A DNA stretch of 64,000 nt, taken from Natronorubrum thiooxidans. Lineage in GTDB: Archaea; Halobacteriota; Halobacteria; Halobacteriales; Natrialbaceae. The notes under the pieces were generated by a model. The model had not been told where the DNA came from. It saw nothing but the letters and a program-made list of their open reading frames with translations, and ran no database searches. Numbering within the stretch: the first letter of the stretch is position 1; the number at the start of each line of letters is the position of its first letter. The stretch is from contig NZ_FTNR01000003.1 of assembly GCF_900156475.1 (NCBI RefSeq), positions 62,001 through 126,000 of the forward strand, in the 5' to 3' direction. The position numbers were made by a program, and so were the translations under genes. Shown in pieces: positions 42,399 through 52,002 of the stretch.

Positions 42399-42520
42399 TG
42401 GATACACACTGTCGGCGTCGCCCCCTTAGCTCCTTCGTCAAGGCGAGCACACAATCGGCGGTTCGGGAGTGTCCGTGTCGATGGCTACCGCCTGATCGAC
42501 ACCGCCTGTCGGTCGAGCCG

Positions 42521-43108
42521 CTACTCCTCGTCGGTCTCGTCGGCATCACCCTCGGTTTCGGTAGCCTCGGGTCCAGTTTCGGTCGTGTCGACCGCCATGT
42601 CGTCGTCCATCTCAGCACTCGTCGCCGGTTCGAACTCTTCGATCGGTTCCCAGTCGTCGTCCTCGTCCGACGCGAGTCGACGGCGCAAGAGCGCGATTCC
42701 GCCGAGCACACCCACAGCGAGTAGCAGCCGACCGAGACGGCTCGAGCCCCCGTTCTCGTCGGCTTCGGTCTCGGTCTCAGTCTCAGTCTCGGTCTCGGTC
42801 GGCATCTCGTCGTCGGGTTCGGTCGCCCTCTCGGTGACCGTCTCGATGATGTCGGGCTCCTGGACGTCCTCGAGCGACGGCTCCTCGAGGTCGGTCGACT
42901 GGCGTCCCGCGAGGAAGCCGAGTGCAGCACCCACACCGAAGATCGCCCCTACGAGCGGCAGACTGCGTGACCGCCCCGATGGCGAGCCATCCGCGTCCTC
43001 AACGGCCTCGAGGATCGACTCCCGCATCGGCGAGTCCAGTCCTTTCCCAACTGCTTCTTTGACCACGATCTCGGACAGCGTCTTGTCCTGTTGTTCCGTT
43101 TCGGGCAT
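42521..43108 (-). CDS. Acidic membrane-anchored protein of unknown function
   Basis: 195 residues from ATG 43108 (MPETEQQDKTLSEIVVKEAV). Two short hydrophobic stretches (LPLVGAIFGVGAALGFLAGR, about 50-70, and LGRLLLAVGVLGGIALL, about 125-142) may each cross the membrane. Between them is an acidic linker containing TETETETETETEADE, a low-complexity repeat. The end is again acidic. Haloarchaea carry several such proteins; none I recall has a known role. It stands alone. Confidence 0.65.
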   Translation of the reverse strand: MPETEQQDKTLSEIVVKEAVGKGLDSPMRESILEAVEDADGSPSGRSRSLPLVGAIFGVGAALGFLAGRQSTDLEEPSLEDVQEPDIIETVTERATEPDDEMPTETETETETETEADENGGSSRLGRLLLAVGVLGGIALLRRRLASDEDDDWEPIEEFEPATSAEMDDDMAVDTTETGPEATETEGDADETDEE

Positions 43109-43442
43109 AATGGCATCCGACCACACCCCCGTAAATAGTTCTGTCCAACGTTTCGATGCGGCTGCTTCCAGTCTCGACGAGTATCCACAGCCTACTGCCA
43201 GTGAGCACAGTTGGTAACAGACTCCTACTCGCTTGAGGCCACGAGCACAGTTGCGTTCGATGGCCGTCAGGGACGAGACGTCCTGTCCGAATCACACTGG
43301 AATAGCTCGTTCCGTTTATCGATTCGAAAAACGGACTATTGTCTCCCTATATATTCGGTGCCCTCGGATCAACTGAACGAATTTCATTACAATGTGAGTT
43401 AATGACTATCATAACCAAAGGGTATGGCCGAGATGAGCCCGT
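43109..43442. other. 334-base intergenic region, AT-rich at its right end
   Basis: No gene recognised. From 43300 to 43430 the DNA is AT-rich (ATATATTCGGTG, CATTACAATGTGAGTTAATG) and probably contains promoter elements for the following membrane protein gene; no strong inverted repeat was found. Confidence 0.4.
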
Positions 43443-44087
43443 ATGAGCGTCATTCGTCAGCCCGGCCTTCTCGGGCGAACGACTCGTCGGCGCGTCGTCG
43501 GGGTGACTGCGGCGCTCTCGATAGCCATGGTCGAAGCGGTCGCTGTCGGGCTCTGGTTCGGCCTCGTCGTCGGCGAGCGATCGACGTCGACGGCGCTCGC
43601 CGGGCTCGGTATTCTCTTCTGTGGCGCGTTGCTCCGGGCTGGCGTCTTCGGAGCAACGGTCAGTGACGTGCGGGATCTCTGCCAGCCACAGCGACTTGCG
43701 GCCGCGCTTGCGTTGACTGGCGGCTGGGTCGTCTGGCTGCTCGTGGCCGAACTGGTCGGCAACATCGCCGGTCTAGCCGTCGCAACCGTCGTGCTCACCG
43801 GGGTTCTCACCGGGCAGTTCGTCCTCGAGCGACACGTCTTCCCCACCCGGGTGCACTCGCCGACGGTACGGACAGCACTCGTCCCCGCGCTCCTGTTGGC
43901 CGTCGGTGCAGCGACGCTGCTTGCGTCGGCGTGGTTTACGGACCTCACGCTCGCTACGCCGCCGCTCTCACTCGAGATCACAACGATCGTCCTGTGGATC
44001 GACGTCCAACACCTGGGCTATCTTGCCTTCGGACTGTTCGCGTTTCTCGCCCACCAGCAGCGCTTCGAGCAGGTTCTCGATCCCTGA
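43443..44087 (+). CDS. Six-helix membrane protein of unknown function
   Basis: 214 residues, about six hydrophobic helices (for example VVGVTAALSIAMVEAVAVGL, ALALTGGWVVWLLVAELVGN, VPALLLAVGAATLLASAWF) with short loops and an RR-rich N-terminal region that should stay cytoplasmic. No transport or enzyme motif was recognised. It lies convergent to the FMN reductase gene. Confidence 0.65.
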   Translation: MSVIRQPGLLGRTTRRRVVGVTAALSIAMVEAVAVGLWFGLVVGERSTSTALAGLGILFCGALLRAGVFGATVSDVRDLCQPQRLAAALALTGGWVVWLLVAELVGNIAGLAVATVVLTGVLTGQFVLERHVFPTRVHSPTVRTALVPALLLAVGAATLLASAWFTDLTLATPPLSLEITTIVLWIDVQHLGYLAFGLFAFLAHQQRFEQVLDP

Positions 44088-44091
44088 CCCG

Positions 44092-44679
44092 CTATTTGTC
44101 TTCGGCACCGACGTTCTGGTCGCTCTCGAAGGACGCCGGATCCGGTTCGATCGTGGCGTACTGGACCGCCCGTTGCCCGAGCGTGACGACACGGTCCTCG
44201 AGTTTCGGATCGACGAACGCACCGTCCTCGAACGCCGAGTGGGAGTTCGCGATCGCGGCCTCGTGTGGGATCACCCACGCGTTCAGCGCCCGACAGACCG
44301 AGCGCATATGCTCGAGTGCCGTCACCGGGAACGCCCCGCCCGACACCGCGAGCAAGCCGACGGTCGTCTCCTCGAACTCGTCGAAGCCACAGTAATCCAG
44401 CGCGGTCTTGAGCGGTGAGGCGTAGGAGCCGTGGTACATCGGCGAGCCGAGGAGGATCGTGTCGGCGGCCCGGAGCCGAGCCGCCAGCGCCGCTGCATCG
44501 CCCGCGTCCTCCCGATCGCGATCGGCATCGAAGATCGGCAACTCGAACGCTCGCAAGTCGAGCAGTTCGGTGCTGGCTCCAGCCTGTTCGGCGGCCTCGA
44601 GGGCGACCTCGAGGGCGAGACGAGTCGTGCTTGCATCACGAAGACTGCCACAGACTGCGGCGACGCGGATGTCAGTCAT
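44092..44679 (-). CDS. NADPH-dependent FMN reductase family protein
   Basis: 195 residues from ATG 44679 (MTDIRVAAVCGSLRDASTTR). Flavodoxin-like fold: the phosphate loop GSLRDASTTRLAL near 11-23 and the flavin loop LLGSPMYHGSYASPLKTALD near 75-95 are clear. It would reduce FMN, azo or quinone compounds with NAD(P)H in the cytoplasm. It is a single gene; substrate not known. Confidence 0.9.
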   Translation of the reverse strand: MTDIRVAAVCGSLRDASTTRLALEVALEAAEQAGASTELLDLRAFELPIFDADRDREDAGDAAALAARLRAADTILLGSPMYHGSYASPLKTALDYCGFDEFEETTVGLLAVSGGAFPVTALEHMRSVCRALNAWVIPHEAAIANSHSAFEDGAFVDPKLEDRVVTLGQRAVQYATIEPDPASFESDQNVGAEDK

Positions 44680-44761
44680 GCTGACACAGAAGACTGCAAG
44701 CCCCAAATAGACTGGCGGACAACACGACGCTCGAGCGCGTTTCGCGGCCCCGACGTGTGCC

Positions 44762-45793
44762 GTGACCGACGGCCCTTTCGTTCAGGAATTCGAAACAGTC
44801 GATGTGCAGTCGCTGCTTTCCGTCCTGCTGACCGAAGCGCTCCCTCGAGTCCTGACGATCACGCTGTTGATCGGGTTTGGTGTCGGGCTGGCGAATCTCG
44901 CCGTCGGGTACGGCCTCGTCGACGTCATCGCCCGCGTCGGTCGTTACCTGACGGAGCCCGCCAATCTGCCCGACGAAGTTGGCGCTGCCGTGTTGACGAA
45001 CATGCTTTCGGTCACCGCCGGCTACGGGATGCTCGCCGAGTTCCGCGAGTCCGGGCTCCTCGACGACCGCGCGACGTTGATCGCCATTGTTATCAACACG
45101 TTCTTTGGCTTTCTCAAGCACAGCATCACCTACTACGGCCCCGTCCTCGTTCCCATTCTTGGGGTTCAGACCGGCTTGCTGTACGTCGGTGTGCGGGCTG
45201 GGATCTCGCTTGCCATTTCGGTCATCGGCTTGCTCGCCGGGGCCATCCTGTTGCGTGGCTACGAGTACGACAGCAGTGCGGTCGAGCCCGAAACGCCCGA
45301 CGACGAGAAACGAACACACCGAGAGACACTCCGTCATGCCGGTGTGAAAACGGCGGAGCAACTGCGATCGATCGTCCCGCGACTGGCGGTCGTCTACTCG
45401 CTCGTCTTCGTCGCCCTCGAGTACACCGATCAGTTGCTCGCCGGCTTCGCCGCCGTCGGCATCGAAGAGCCGGCTGCCATCGTCGACCCGGTGGCGAGTC
45501 TCGTCGGACTCCCGGCCGCAGCGGTGCCAGTGATCATCGTCTCCCTCGTCGATCCGACGATGGGTGCAGTTACCGTCGCTCCCATGATCGGTGACGTGCT
45601 CACGCCCGCCCAAGCGGTGCTGGCGTTGCTCGTCGGGAGCCTGTTTTCGCTGACCGTCGGCACAGTCAAACGATCGATCCCGTTTCAGTACGGCATCTGG
45701 GGCTCGGCGTTCGGGACCAAAGTCATCATCGTCAACACGGGGCTGAAAGCCGTCTTCATCATCGCTGCGATTCTCGTCTTCCTCGTCGTCTAA
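44762..45793 (+). CDS. Membrane protein with nucleoside-recognition (GATE) domain
   Basis: 343 residues, GTG start at 44762. About eight hydrophobic helices in two halves, split by a charged cytoplasmic stretch (YEYDSSAVEPETPDDEKRTH). LTITLLIGFGVGLANLAVGY opens the first half; the loop LTNMLSVTAGYGMLAEFRES and VSLVDPTMGAVTVAPMIGDV carry the glycine/proline features of the GATE family (nucleoside recognition, spore maturation SpmA/B-like). The transported compound is unknown. Single gene between FMN reductase and mutY. Confidence 0.72.
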   Translation: MTDGPFVQEFETVDVQSLLSVLLTEALPRVLTITLLIGFGVGLANLAVGYGLVDVIARVGRYLTEPANLPDEVGAAVLTNMLSVTAGYGMLAEFRESGLLDDRATLIAIVINTFFGFLKHSITYYGPVLVPILGVQTGLLYVGVRAGISLAISVIGLLAGAILLRGYEYDSSAVEPETPDDEKRTHRETLRHAGVKTAEQLRSIVPRLAVVYSLVFVALEYTDQLLAGFAAVGIEEPAAIVDPVASLVGLPAAAVPVIIVSLVDPTMGAVTVAPMIGDVLTPAQAVLALLVGSLFSLTVGTVKRSIPFQYGIWGSAFGTKVIIVNTGLKAVFIIAAILVFLVV

Positions 45794-45817
45794 CACTCGA
45801 GTGCGTTCGTGGCCCCG

Positions 45818-46753
45818 TCAACGCTGCAATCGTGCCACGAGGTCGCTGCCACTGCCCTCGAGAGCGACCAGCCCGTCCGACTCGAGATCATCGAGCAGTC
45901 CCTCGAGCCACTCGCGGCCGTACTCGCCGTCCGGGACGTAGTCGACGCGGATGCGGTGGCCAAGCGTATCGATCTCGAGGTCGTCGTACTCCCGGAGCGT
46001 GCCGATGACGCGACCGCGGAACTGCCGTCGACTCCCCTCGAAACTCGGCTGGGTGGGAACGTCGGGGGCGGTGAAGTCGCCACTGGCATAGGCCCCACAC
46101 CACTCGCGCCACGGACAGCCGACCTCGTCACAGCGGGGGGTCTGGGTGCAGGCGACGCCGCCCAGTTCCATGATCGCGTTGTTCCAGACCCGCGACTCGG
46201 CGTCTGGCATGAGTGCGTTTGCGGCGTCCTCGAAGGCCGTCTCGTCGTCGGGCACGCCGAACGCCCGGTAACAGACCCGCTTGACGTTCGTGTCCACGAC
46301 AGCGTCGCCGTTGTTGAACGCGAAACTCGCGACGGCGTTTGCGGTGTAGGGACCGACACCCATCAGCTCCTGGAGTTCTGTTGGGGTATCGGGAAACTCA
46401 CCGTCGTACTCCGTTTGAACCTGTTGGGCCGCCTCGTGGAGATACTTCGCCCGGTTGTTGTAGCCCAGACTGTGACTCGTCCAGAAGCCTACCACATCCG
46501 CTCGATCCGCGGCAGCGAGATCGGCCGTCGTCGGCCAGCGCTCGAGAAAGTCCTCCCAGGCGTCGACCACGCGATCGAGTTGGGTCTGCTGGCTCATCAC
46601 CTCGCTGACGAGGATCGCGTAGGGGTCGTCGGTCCGCCGCCAGGGATAGTCGCGGTGGTCGGCCTCGTACCACGCGATCAGCGCCTTGCGGACGGCCTCG
46701 CGGTCGTCGGGCAGCGTCCACGCCCCATCGCCGTCACCGTCGCTCTCACTCAT
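45818..46753 (-). CDS. mutY: A/G-specific adenine glycosylase
   Basis: 311 residues from ATG 46753. It removes adenine mispaired with 8-oxoguanine. Catalytic Glu51 is in SEVMSQQTQLDRV, the helix-hairpin-helix is MGVGPYTANAVASFAFNNGD (about 131-150) and catalytic Asp154 in AVVDTNVKRV. Four cysteines, C202, C208, C213 and C219, would bind the 4Fe-4S cluster; their spacing C-x5-C-x4-C-x5-C differs from the classic C-x6-C-x2-C-x5-C. The C-terminal region (about 235-311) is short compared with the bacterial 8-oxoG-recognition domain. Confidence 0.92.
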   Translation of the reverse strand: MSESDGDGDGAWTLPDDREAVRKALIAWYEADHRDYPWRRTDDPYAILVSEVMSQQTQLDRVVDAWEDFLERWPTTADLAAADRADVVGFWTSHSLGYNNRAKYLHEAAQQVQTEYDGEFPDTPTELQELMGVGPYTANAVASFAFNNGDAVVDTNVKRVCYRAFGVPDDETAFEDAANALMPDAESRVWNNAIMELGGVACTQTPRCDEVGCPWREWCGAYASGDFTAPDVPTQPSFEGSRRQFRGRVIGTLREYDDLEIDTLGHRIRVDYVPDGEYGREWLEGLLDDLESDGLVALEGSGSDLVARLQR

Positions 46754-46870
46754 CGGTCGTCCTAGCGAGTGGGCCGTCTTACTGGTGGCGGTTCGATCCT
46801 TCGGATCGATCGCCGATCGCGCTCGGTCGACCACGAAAGCCCTATCCCGCCGGCTCGAGTCCCCTCCCCT

Positions 46871-47194
46871 ATGAGTCTCGACGACCTCACCGATGACGTA
46901 CAGGATTCTTATGGGCAGTTGGACGACGACCTCACCGTCTCGCTCGATCGGGAAGCGCGAAACGAACTCGCCTTGCTCGAGGCCGCACTCGAGCCCGAAG
47001 ACACCGATGAACTCGTTCGCCGGGCGATCCATCTGCTCTTTCAGACCACCGTCGACACCGGCAAACTCGACTTCCAGCTTCGGTCGGCCTACGACGTCAC
47101 CTACGACGAGTATCTCTCGGGGATGACCTTCGAGGAGATGACCGGCGCGGATCAGTACCCCTCGATGGACGACGAGCGCCGCTACCAGTTCTAA
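46871..47194 (+). CDS. Conserved haloarchaeal protein of unknown function
   Basis: 107 residues from ATG 46871 (MSLDDLTDDVQDSYGQLDDD). Acidic, helical throughout, no cysteines, with DELVRRAIHLLFQTTVDTGK and LSGMTFEEMTGADQYPSMDD. The gene is divergent from mutY with 117 bases between starts. Its helical character and size recall DNA-binding or antitoxin-like small proteins, but no recognised family. Confidence 0.65.
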   Translation: MSLDDLTDDVQDSYGQLDDDLTVSLDREARNELALLEAALEPEDTDELVRRAIHLLFQTTVDTGKLDFQLRSAYDVTYDEYLSGMTFEEMTGADQYPSMDDERRYQF

Positions 47195-47341
47195 CGGCGC
47201 TGCGATCGCTGGCGACTCGCGAACAAAACGCCGTGCCCGACTGATGCCCCGCTTGTGAGATCCGTATGTGTTCTAGGGTCAACAAAGAATCTTATCCACA
47301 TCATAGGTGCGCTTATCTACACCCAGTTCCTCGAGTCGGCT

Positions 47342-47470
47342 ATGGCAACCAGTCAACGTTTACTCGAATCCGAATTTCATTGTCCCGAATGTTCGGGATC
47401 GCTATCGACCCGGCACGACTCACTCGTCTGTGACGACTGTGGCTACACGCCACGCCACGGCGCAGACTGA
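47342..47470 (+). CDS. 42-residue zinc-ribbon protein
   Basis: From ATG 47342 (MATSQRLLESEFHCPECSGS); CPEC and CDDC pairs (14-17, 30-33) form a minimal zinc ribbon. TATA-like CTTATC stands 25-30 bases upstream. A small haloarchaeal protein of unknown role; the CPxC-x12-CxxCG layout suggests a rubredoxin- or ribbon-like fold. Confidence 0.65.
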   Translation: MATSQRLLESEFHCPECSGSLSTRHDSLVCDDCGYTPRHGAD

Positions 47471-47553
47471 CGTTGCCACTGAATTTTTCGAACTAGGGTA
47501 AAACGCTCGAACGCCGGTTTTAGTATCCGTTGCTCAGCACCTCGAGTCGGCGC

Positions 47554-49458
47554 TCAGTCGTCGATCGGGGCCGCACTCGAGAGCGCTTCGTCGATCTCGG
47601 CTTCTTCCATCTTGTCGACCAAGGCGTCGATCACTTCCTCGCGCTTGCCTTTGACGAACTTGATCGAGCCGACGACGAGGTGACCGCCGCCGGAGACGCC
47701 GCCACCGGAGATCTCTTCCTCGAGTTCGGTGACCATGTTCGGAATATCGAGTCGGACGCCGTCACTGCGCAGGACGGCGAAGTCGGGGCCGTAGCCGACC
47801 GTGATGACAGGGTCGCCCGTCTCCTCGATCTTGCGGTCGTGGATCTCACCCGTGGTCTTGCCCGGTGCGGGGTACGTAAAGCGGTGGGCGTAGTTCTCGA
47901 CGTCGATCCGGTAGAGGTGTGCGCCGTTGTCCAGATCCTCGTGCTCGAGATGGGGCATCGCCGCATCGAGTTGGTCGTCGACTTCCGCGCGGGCACGGTC
48001 GGCGAAGAAGGAAACGAGTTCGCGGTGGCGCTCCTCGTCGTCGGAATCGATCTGGAGCAAGTCCTGGATCAGCTGGTCGCCGGAGTTATAACGCAGCCAG
48101 AAGGCGGCGTAATCCAGCGCTTCGCTGAGATCCTGCAGTCGGTCCTCGTCATACCCTTCCGCGGCGGCGAGGTCGAGGTAGTCGGTCATCGCGTCGGCTT
48201 TCGAGCGATCGGAGAGCCCGGCAACGGCGGGAACGTGTCGGAGTTCGTCCGTGATGTCGGGGTAGATCATCCGCGCGAGTTCGACACAGAGCATCCCCGT
48301 CGTGATCCGGTAATCCTCGTCGTGGAGGTATGGGTTGACGTGGGCGTCGAGTAAGTCCTCGACGGCCTCGGGGTCGGGGTGATGGTGGTCGACGACCGCA
48401 ATCGGGATGTCGTAGTGGGCCAGCGTCTCGTAGGCCGGGACGTCCTCGGCCGTCGAGCCGTTGTCCAGCATGAGCAAGAGTGGGAGCTGCTGGCCGTGTT
48501 TCTCCTGGTCCTCGAGGGCGAAGTTCAGGTCCCGCGTGGCGTCTTCCATCTCGTAGAAGGGGGCCTTCGCGGGGAGGCGTTTGATGAGATGTCGCGGGGC
48601 GTTGTCGTCTTCGTGGACCTCCGCGATGAATCGCTCGAGAGCGATCTGGACGGGGACGGCGGCACACATGCCGTCGCCGTCGGCGTGATGGCGCACGCGG
48701 ATCGGACGACCTTCGAGGACGGTGCGACGGAGCAGTTGTGCGACTTCCTGCAGGTTCGGTCGGAGCTTCTCGAAGGCAGGCCAGTCGATCAGTGGCTCGA
48801 CGTCGTGGGGCTGTGCGCGGGACTCGAGGGCAGCCTCGAGCCGTTGTCGGGCGTCGTCTGCGACCTCGCCCTCGAGTTTCGAGAGGCCGTCGACCTCGAT
48901 CTGGACGCTTCCCTCACGGTGTTCCGGCGCGCCAGTGACACGGACGATGTCGCCGACTTCGATCGAGGGGTAGGCACGGACGCCTGCCTCCTCGAAGGCG
49001 GCACACGGGACGACGCCGTCCTCGTCGGTGATGTGGAAGATCGTCGGCCCGCCGGTCTGTTTGACCTGAACGACCTCGCCCTCGAGGTGGATCTGCTCGC
49101 CGATATTCGCCGTGAGGCGGTCGGTCCCGGTCAGGGCGTAGTCGTGGTCGACGTGTTCGACGGTGTAATCGTCGACGTCGGCCGGTTCGAACGCCATATC
49201 GCCGTTCTCACGAACGCTCTCGAGTTCGACGACGAGTTCGTCGTCGACGGCGTAGGTGCCGTTGAGAACGGATTCGTGGACGAGTCCGGAGACGGATTCG
49301 GAGAGATCAACGAAGACGCCGTAATCGACGATGCCGTTGATTTTGGCGAGATATGACCGATCATGTTCGACATCCGCTGCAGTACACTCGGAAGCGAGAT
49401 CGTAGACGACGGAATCCCCGTCGTCTGCGCCGGGTTCCCCGGCGGACTCACGTGTCAT
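47554..49458 (-). CDS. DHH-family phosphoesterase with S1 and OB domains (RecJ-like)
   Basis: 634 residues. Order: S1 RNA-binding domain (LAKINGIVDYGVFVDLSESV, about 35-95), OB-fold (IHLEGEVVQVKQTGGPTIFH, about 115-190), then a DHH nuclease core with RHHADGDGMCAAVP near 255, LMLDNGSTAEDVPA, and IAVVDHHHPDPEAVED near 350. The C-terminal SGGGVSGGGHLVVGSIKFVK glycine motif is the DHHA1-type nucleic acid-binding region. It probably degrades single-stranded DNA or RNA 5'-3' as RecJ/GAN relatives do in archaea, acting in repair or replication. Exact role and metal not known. Confidence 0.88.
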   Translation of the reverse strand: MTRESAGEPGADDGDSVVYDLASECTAADVEHDRSYLAKINGIVDYGVFVDLSESVSGLVHESVLNGTYAVDDELVVELESVRENGDMAFEPADVDDYTVEHVDHDYALTGTDRLTANIGEQIHLEGEVVQVKQTGGPTIFHITDEDGVVPCAAFEEAGVRAYPSIEVGDIVRVTGAPEHREGSVQIEVDGLSKLEGEVADDARQRLEAALESRAQPHDVEPLIDWPAFEKLRPNLQEVAQLLRRTVLEGRPIRVRHHADGDGMCAAVPVQIALERFIAEVHEDDNAPRHLIKRLPAKAPFYEMEDATRDLNFALEDQEKHGQQLPLLLMLDNGSTAEDVPAYETLAHYDIPIAVVDHHHPDPEAVEDLLDAHVNPYLHDEDYRITTGMLCVELARMIYPDITDELRHVPAVAGLSDRSKADAMTDYLDLAAAEGYDEDRLQDLSEALDYAAFWLRYNSGDQLIQDLLQIDSDDEERHRELVSFFADRARAEVDDQLDAAMPHLEHEDLDNGAHLYRIDVENYAHRFTYPAPGKTTGEIHDRKIEETGDPVITVGYGPDFAVLRSDGVRLDIPNMVTELEEEISGGGVSGGGHLVVGSIKFVKGKREEVIDALVDKMEEAEIDEALSSAAPIDD

Positions 49459-49549
49459 CTTGGGTCGTTATTTGAGGTGGTCGCGTATAACCCTTGTCAA
49501 GAAGGGATGGCACGCACGCTGAGCCGTCTGCTGGAGGCGACCGAAGACG

Positions 49550-51802
49550 CTACTCGTCTTGGGCGTCGACGGTCGCGACGGCTGCCAGATTGACGATATC
49601 GGCAACGTCGTCGTCGCGCTGGAGGACGTGGACTGGCCGATCCATGCCGACGAGCATCGGCCCGATCGCTTCGGCCCCACCCAACCGCTGGAGCAGCTTG
49701 TAACAGATGTTGCCCGCCTCGAGGTTCGGCAAGACCAACACGTTCGCTGGTTCGTCAAGGTCGGCGAACTCGTACGTGTCCTCGAGTAACTCCTCGACGA
49801 CGGCGGTGTCGGCCTGCATTTCGCCGTCGACTGGGAAGTCGACGCTCGGATCGTTGCGAAGCTGTTGGGCCGCTCGGCGGGGTTTTCGAGTCCCCTCGTT
49901 GTCGACGCTCCCGAAGTCGGAGTACGAGAGCAGTGCGGCTCGTGGCTCAACGTTGAACTGCCTGGCGAGGGTAGCCGTGTGACGCGTGATTTCGGCGAGA
50001 ACGTCCTCATTAGGGTCTTGATTGACCGTCGCGTCGGCGAGGAAGACGACGCGGTTTTTGAACGTGAGCATGTAGACGCCCGCGGCATAGTCAGTGTCCG
50101 GTGCGGTTCCGATGACCTGCAGCGGCGGGCGCAGCGCCGACGGGTAGTGATTCGTCAGCCCGGTAAGCATCGCGTCGGCGTCGCCCTGCTCGACCATCAC
50201 CGAGGCGAAGTAGTTGCTGTCCCGGATCAGTTCGCGGGCTTCGGTGCGGGTCACGCCCTTGCGCTGGCGACGCTCGTAGAGTGACTCGGTGTAGTGGTCG
50301 TACTCGCCGGTGCTTGGATCGACTACCTCGGGGTCGAACTCGAGGCCGAGATCCGCGATCGTCGTCGTGATCTCGGCTTCGTCCCCGATCAGCACTGGCC
50401 GGGCGACCTCCCGTTCTTCGATCTGGGCCGCCGCGCGGATGATCTTCTCGTTGCCACCTTCGGCCAGCGCGAGCCGTTTGGGCTCGGTTTGCGCCTTGTT
50501 GAACACCGTTCGCATCATCTCCCGGGATTTGCCGAGGCGGGCCTCGAGGCGTTCGACGTAGGTCTCAATATCCATGTCGATACGAGCGGCCCCGCTGTCG
50601 ATCGCGGCGCGGGCAACTGCAGGCGCGACCTCGAACAGGACTCGCGGATCGAGCGGTTTCGGGATGATGTACTCGGGGCCGAACTGGAGTGGCTGGTCAC
50701 CGTAGGCCTTGCGGACGGCGTCTGGAACGTCCTGTTTCGCGAGGTCGGCGATCGCTTTCGCGGCCGCGACTTTCATGTTCTCATTGATCTCGGCCGCACG
50801 GGCGTCGAGTGCCCCCCGGAAGATGAATGGGAACCCGAGGACGTTGTTGACCTGATTCGGGTAGTCGGACCGTCCCGTTGCCATAATAATATCGTCCTCA
50901 CGGGCAGTTTTTGCCGTCTCGTAGTCAATCTCGGGTTCGGGGTTAGCCATCGCGAAGACGATCGGCTCTGCGGCCATCGACTGGATCATCTCCGGTGAGA
51001 CGATGCCGCCAACCGAGAGGCCGACGAAGACGTCCGCATCAATCATCGCGTCGGCGAGTTCGCCCTCGGGCACGTCGCGAGCGAACTCGCGGCTGTAGGG
51101 ATCGAGGTCGCCGGCTTCGGCTCGTTCCGTCGTCAGGATGCCGTCGATGTCGACCATCGTGATGTTTTCTCGCGTAACCCCAAGCGAGACGAAAAACTGG
51201 GCCGTCGCGAGCGCTGCGGCACCCGCGCCCGCGAACGTGACCGAGATTGACTCGAGGTCTTTGCCGGCAAGTTCGGCGGCGTTTAGCAGCGCCGCGCCGG
51301 TAATAATCGCGGTCCCGTGTTGGTCGTCGTGAAAGACCGGGATATCCATCCGCTCCCGCAGGCGCTCTTCGATCTGAAAACAGTCCGGGGCGGCGATATC
51401 CTCTAAGTTGATTCCGCCGAAGGTCGGTTCCATCGCCGCGACCGACTCGACGAACGCGTCGAGATCATCGAGATCAAGTTCGATATCGAAGACGTCGATA
51501 TCCGCAAAGCGCTTGAAGAGGACGCCTTTTCCCTCCATGACCGGTTTCGAGGCCTGCGCCCCGATATCACCGAGTCCGAGCACGGCGGAGCCGTTCGAGA
51601 CGACGCCGATGAGGTTCGCCTTCGCAGTGTACTGGTAGGCGTCGTCCCCGTTGTCGGCGATTTCTCGACAGGGCGCGGCGACCCCGGGCGAGTAGGCGAG
51701 CGAGAGATCCCGCTGCGTGCTCGTCGACTTCGTCGTTCGAATCTCGATCTTTCCCGGTGGATCGTCGCAATGGTACGCGAGTGAGTCCTCGTCTAGTGAC
51801 AT
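49550..51802 (-). CDS. maeB: Malic enzyme fused to a phosphate acetyltransferase-like domain
   Basis: 750 residues from ATG 51802 (MSLDEDSLAYHCDDPPGKIE). Residues 1-430 are NADP-type malic enzyme: malic domain with SLAYSPGVAAPCREIADNGD and GDIGAQASKPVMEGKGVLFK, NAD(P) domain with FAGAGAAALATAQFFVSLGV. Residues 430-750 are the PTA-like domain (EPKRLALAEGGNEKIIRAAA; LPNLEAGNICYKLLQRLGGA). Malate is oxidised and decarboxylated to pyruvate. The PTA part is usually regulatory rather than active. Single gene, standard length for the fused class. Confidence 0.94.
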   Translation of the reverse strand: MSLDEDSLAYHCDDPPGKIEIRTTKSTSTQRDLSLAYSPGVAAPCREIADNGDDAYQYTAKANLIGVVSNGSAVLGLGDIGAQASKPVMEGKGVLFKRFADIDVFDIELDLDDLDAFVESVAAMEPTFGGINLEDIAAPDCFQIEERLRERMDIPVFHDDQHGTAIITGAALLNAAELAGKDLESISVTFAGAGAAALATAQFFVSLGVTRENITMVDIDGILTTERAEAGDLDPYSREFARDVPEGELADAMIDADVFVGLSVGGIVSPEMIQSMAAEPIVFAMANPEPEIDYETAKTAREDDIIMATGRSDYPNQVNNVLGFPFIFRGALDARAAEINENMKVAAAKAIADLAKQDVPDAVRKAYGDQPLQFGPEYIIPKPLDPRVLFEVAPAVARAAIDSGAARIDMDIETYVERLEARLGKSREMMRTVFNKAQTEPKRLALAEGGNEKIIRAAAQIEEREVARPVLIGDEAEITTTIADLGLEFDPEVVDPSTGEYDHYTESLYERRQRKGVTRTEARELIRDSNYFASVMVEQGDADAMLTGLTNHYPSALRPPLQVIGTAPDTDYAAGVYMLTFKNRVVFLADATVNQDPNEDVLAEITRHTATLARQFNVEPRAALLSYSDFGSVDNEGTRKPRRAAQQLRNDPSVDFPVDGEMQADTAVVEELLEDTYEFADLDEPANVLVLPNLEAGNICYKLLQRLGGAEAIGPMLVGMDRPVHVLQRDDDVADIVNLAAVATVDAQDE

Positions 51803-52002
51803 ATATTCGAATATGATGAGCGTCGGGAAAAGAAACGCGCTAATATTGCTTGAGAGGATATGTATTCCTAGTTGTTCCTTGAGAAATATCATCGACGATG
51901 AGGATCGTTTTTCGTCGACGGCCGAGCCAGCGTCGGCGAGCCACCGATGAAAGTGGCCACCTTATCGGAACGTTTAGCAACCGCAAGCCCGCAGGATGTG
52001 CT

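Noticed and set aside
42755-42805. TCTCGGTCTCAGTC... tandem tract as a possible repeat array
   Set aside because: It lies inside a coding region as a Thr-Glu repeat (TETETE...) on the minus strand, a low-complexity linker, not a CRISPR or independent repeat.
44672-45796. A 374-codon minus-strand frame opposite the GATE-domain gene
   Set aside because: The plus-strand protein has clear membrane helices; the opposite frame is a very acidic/arginine-rich shadow.
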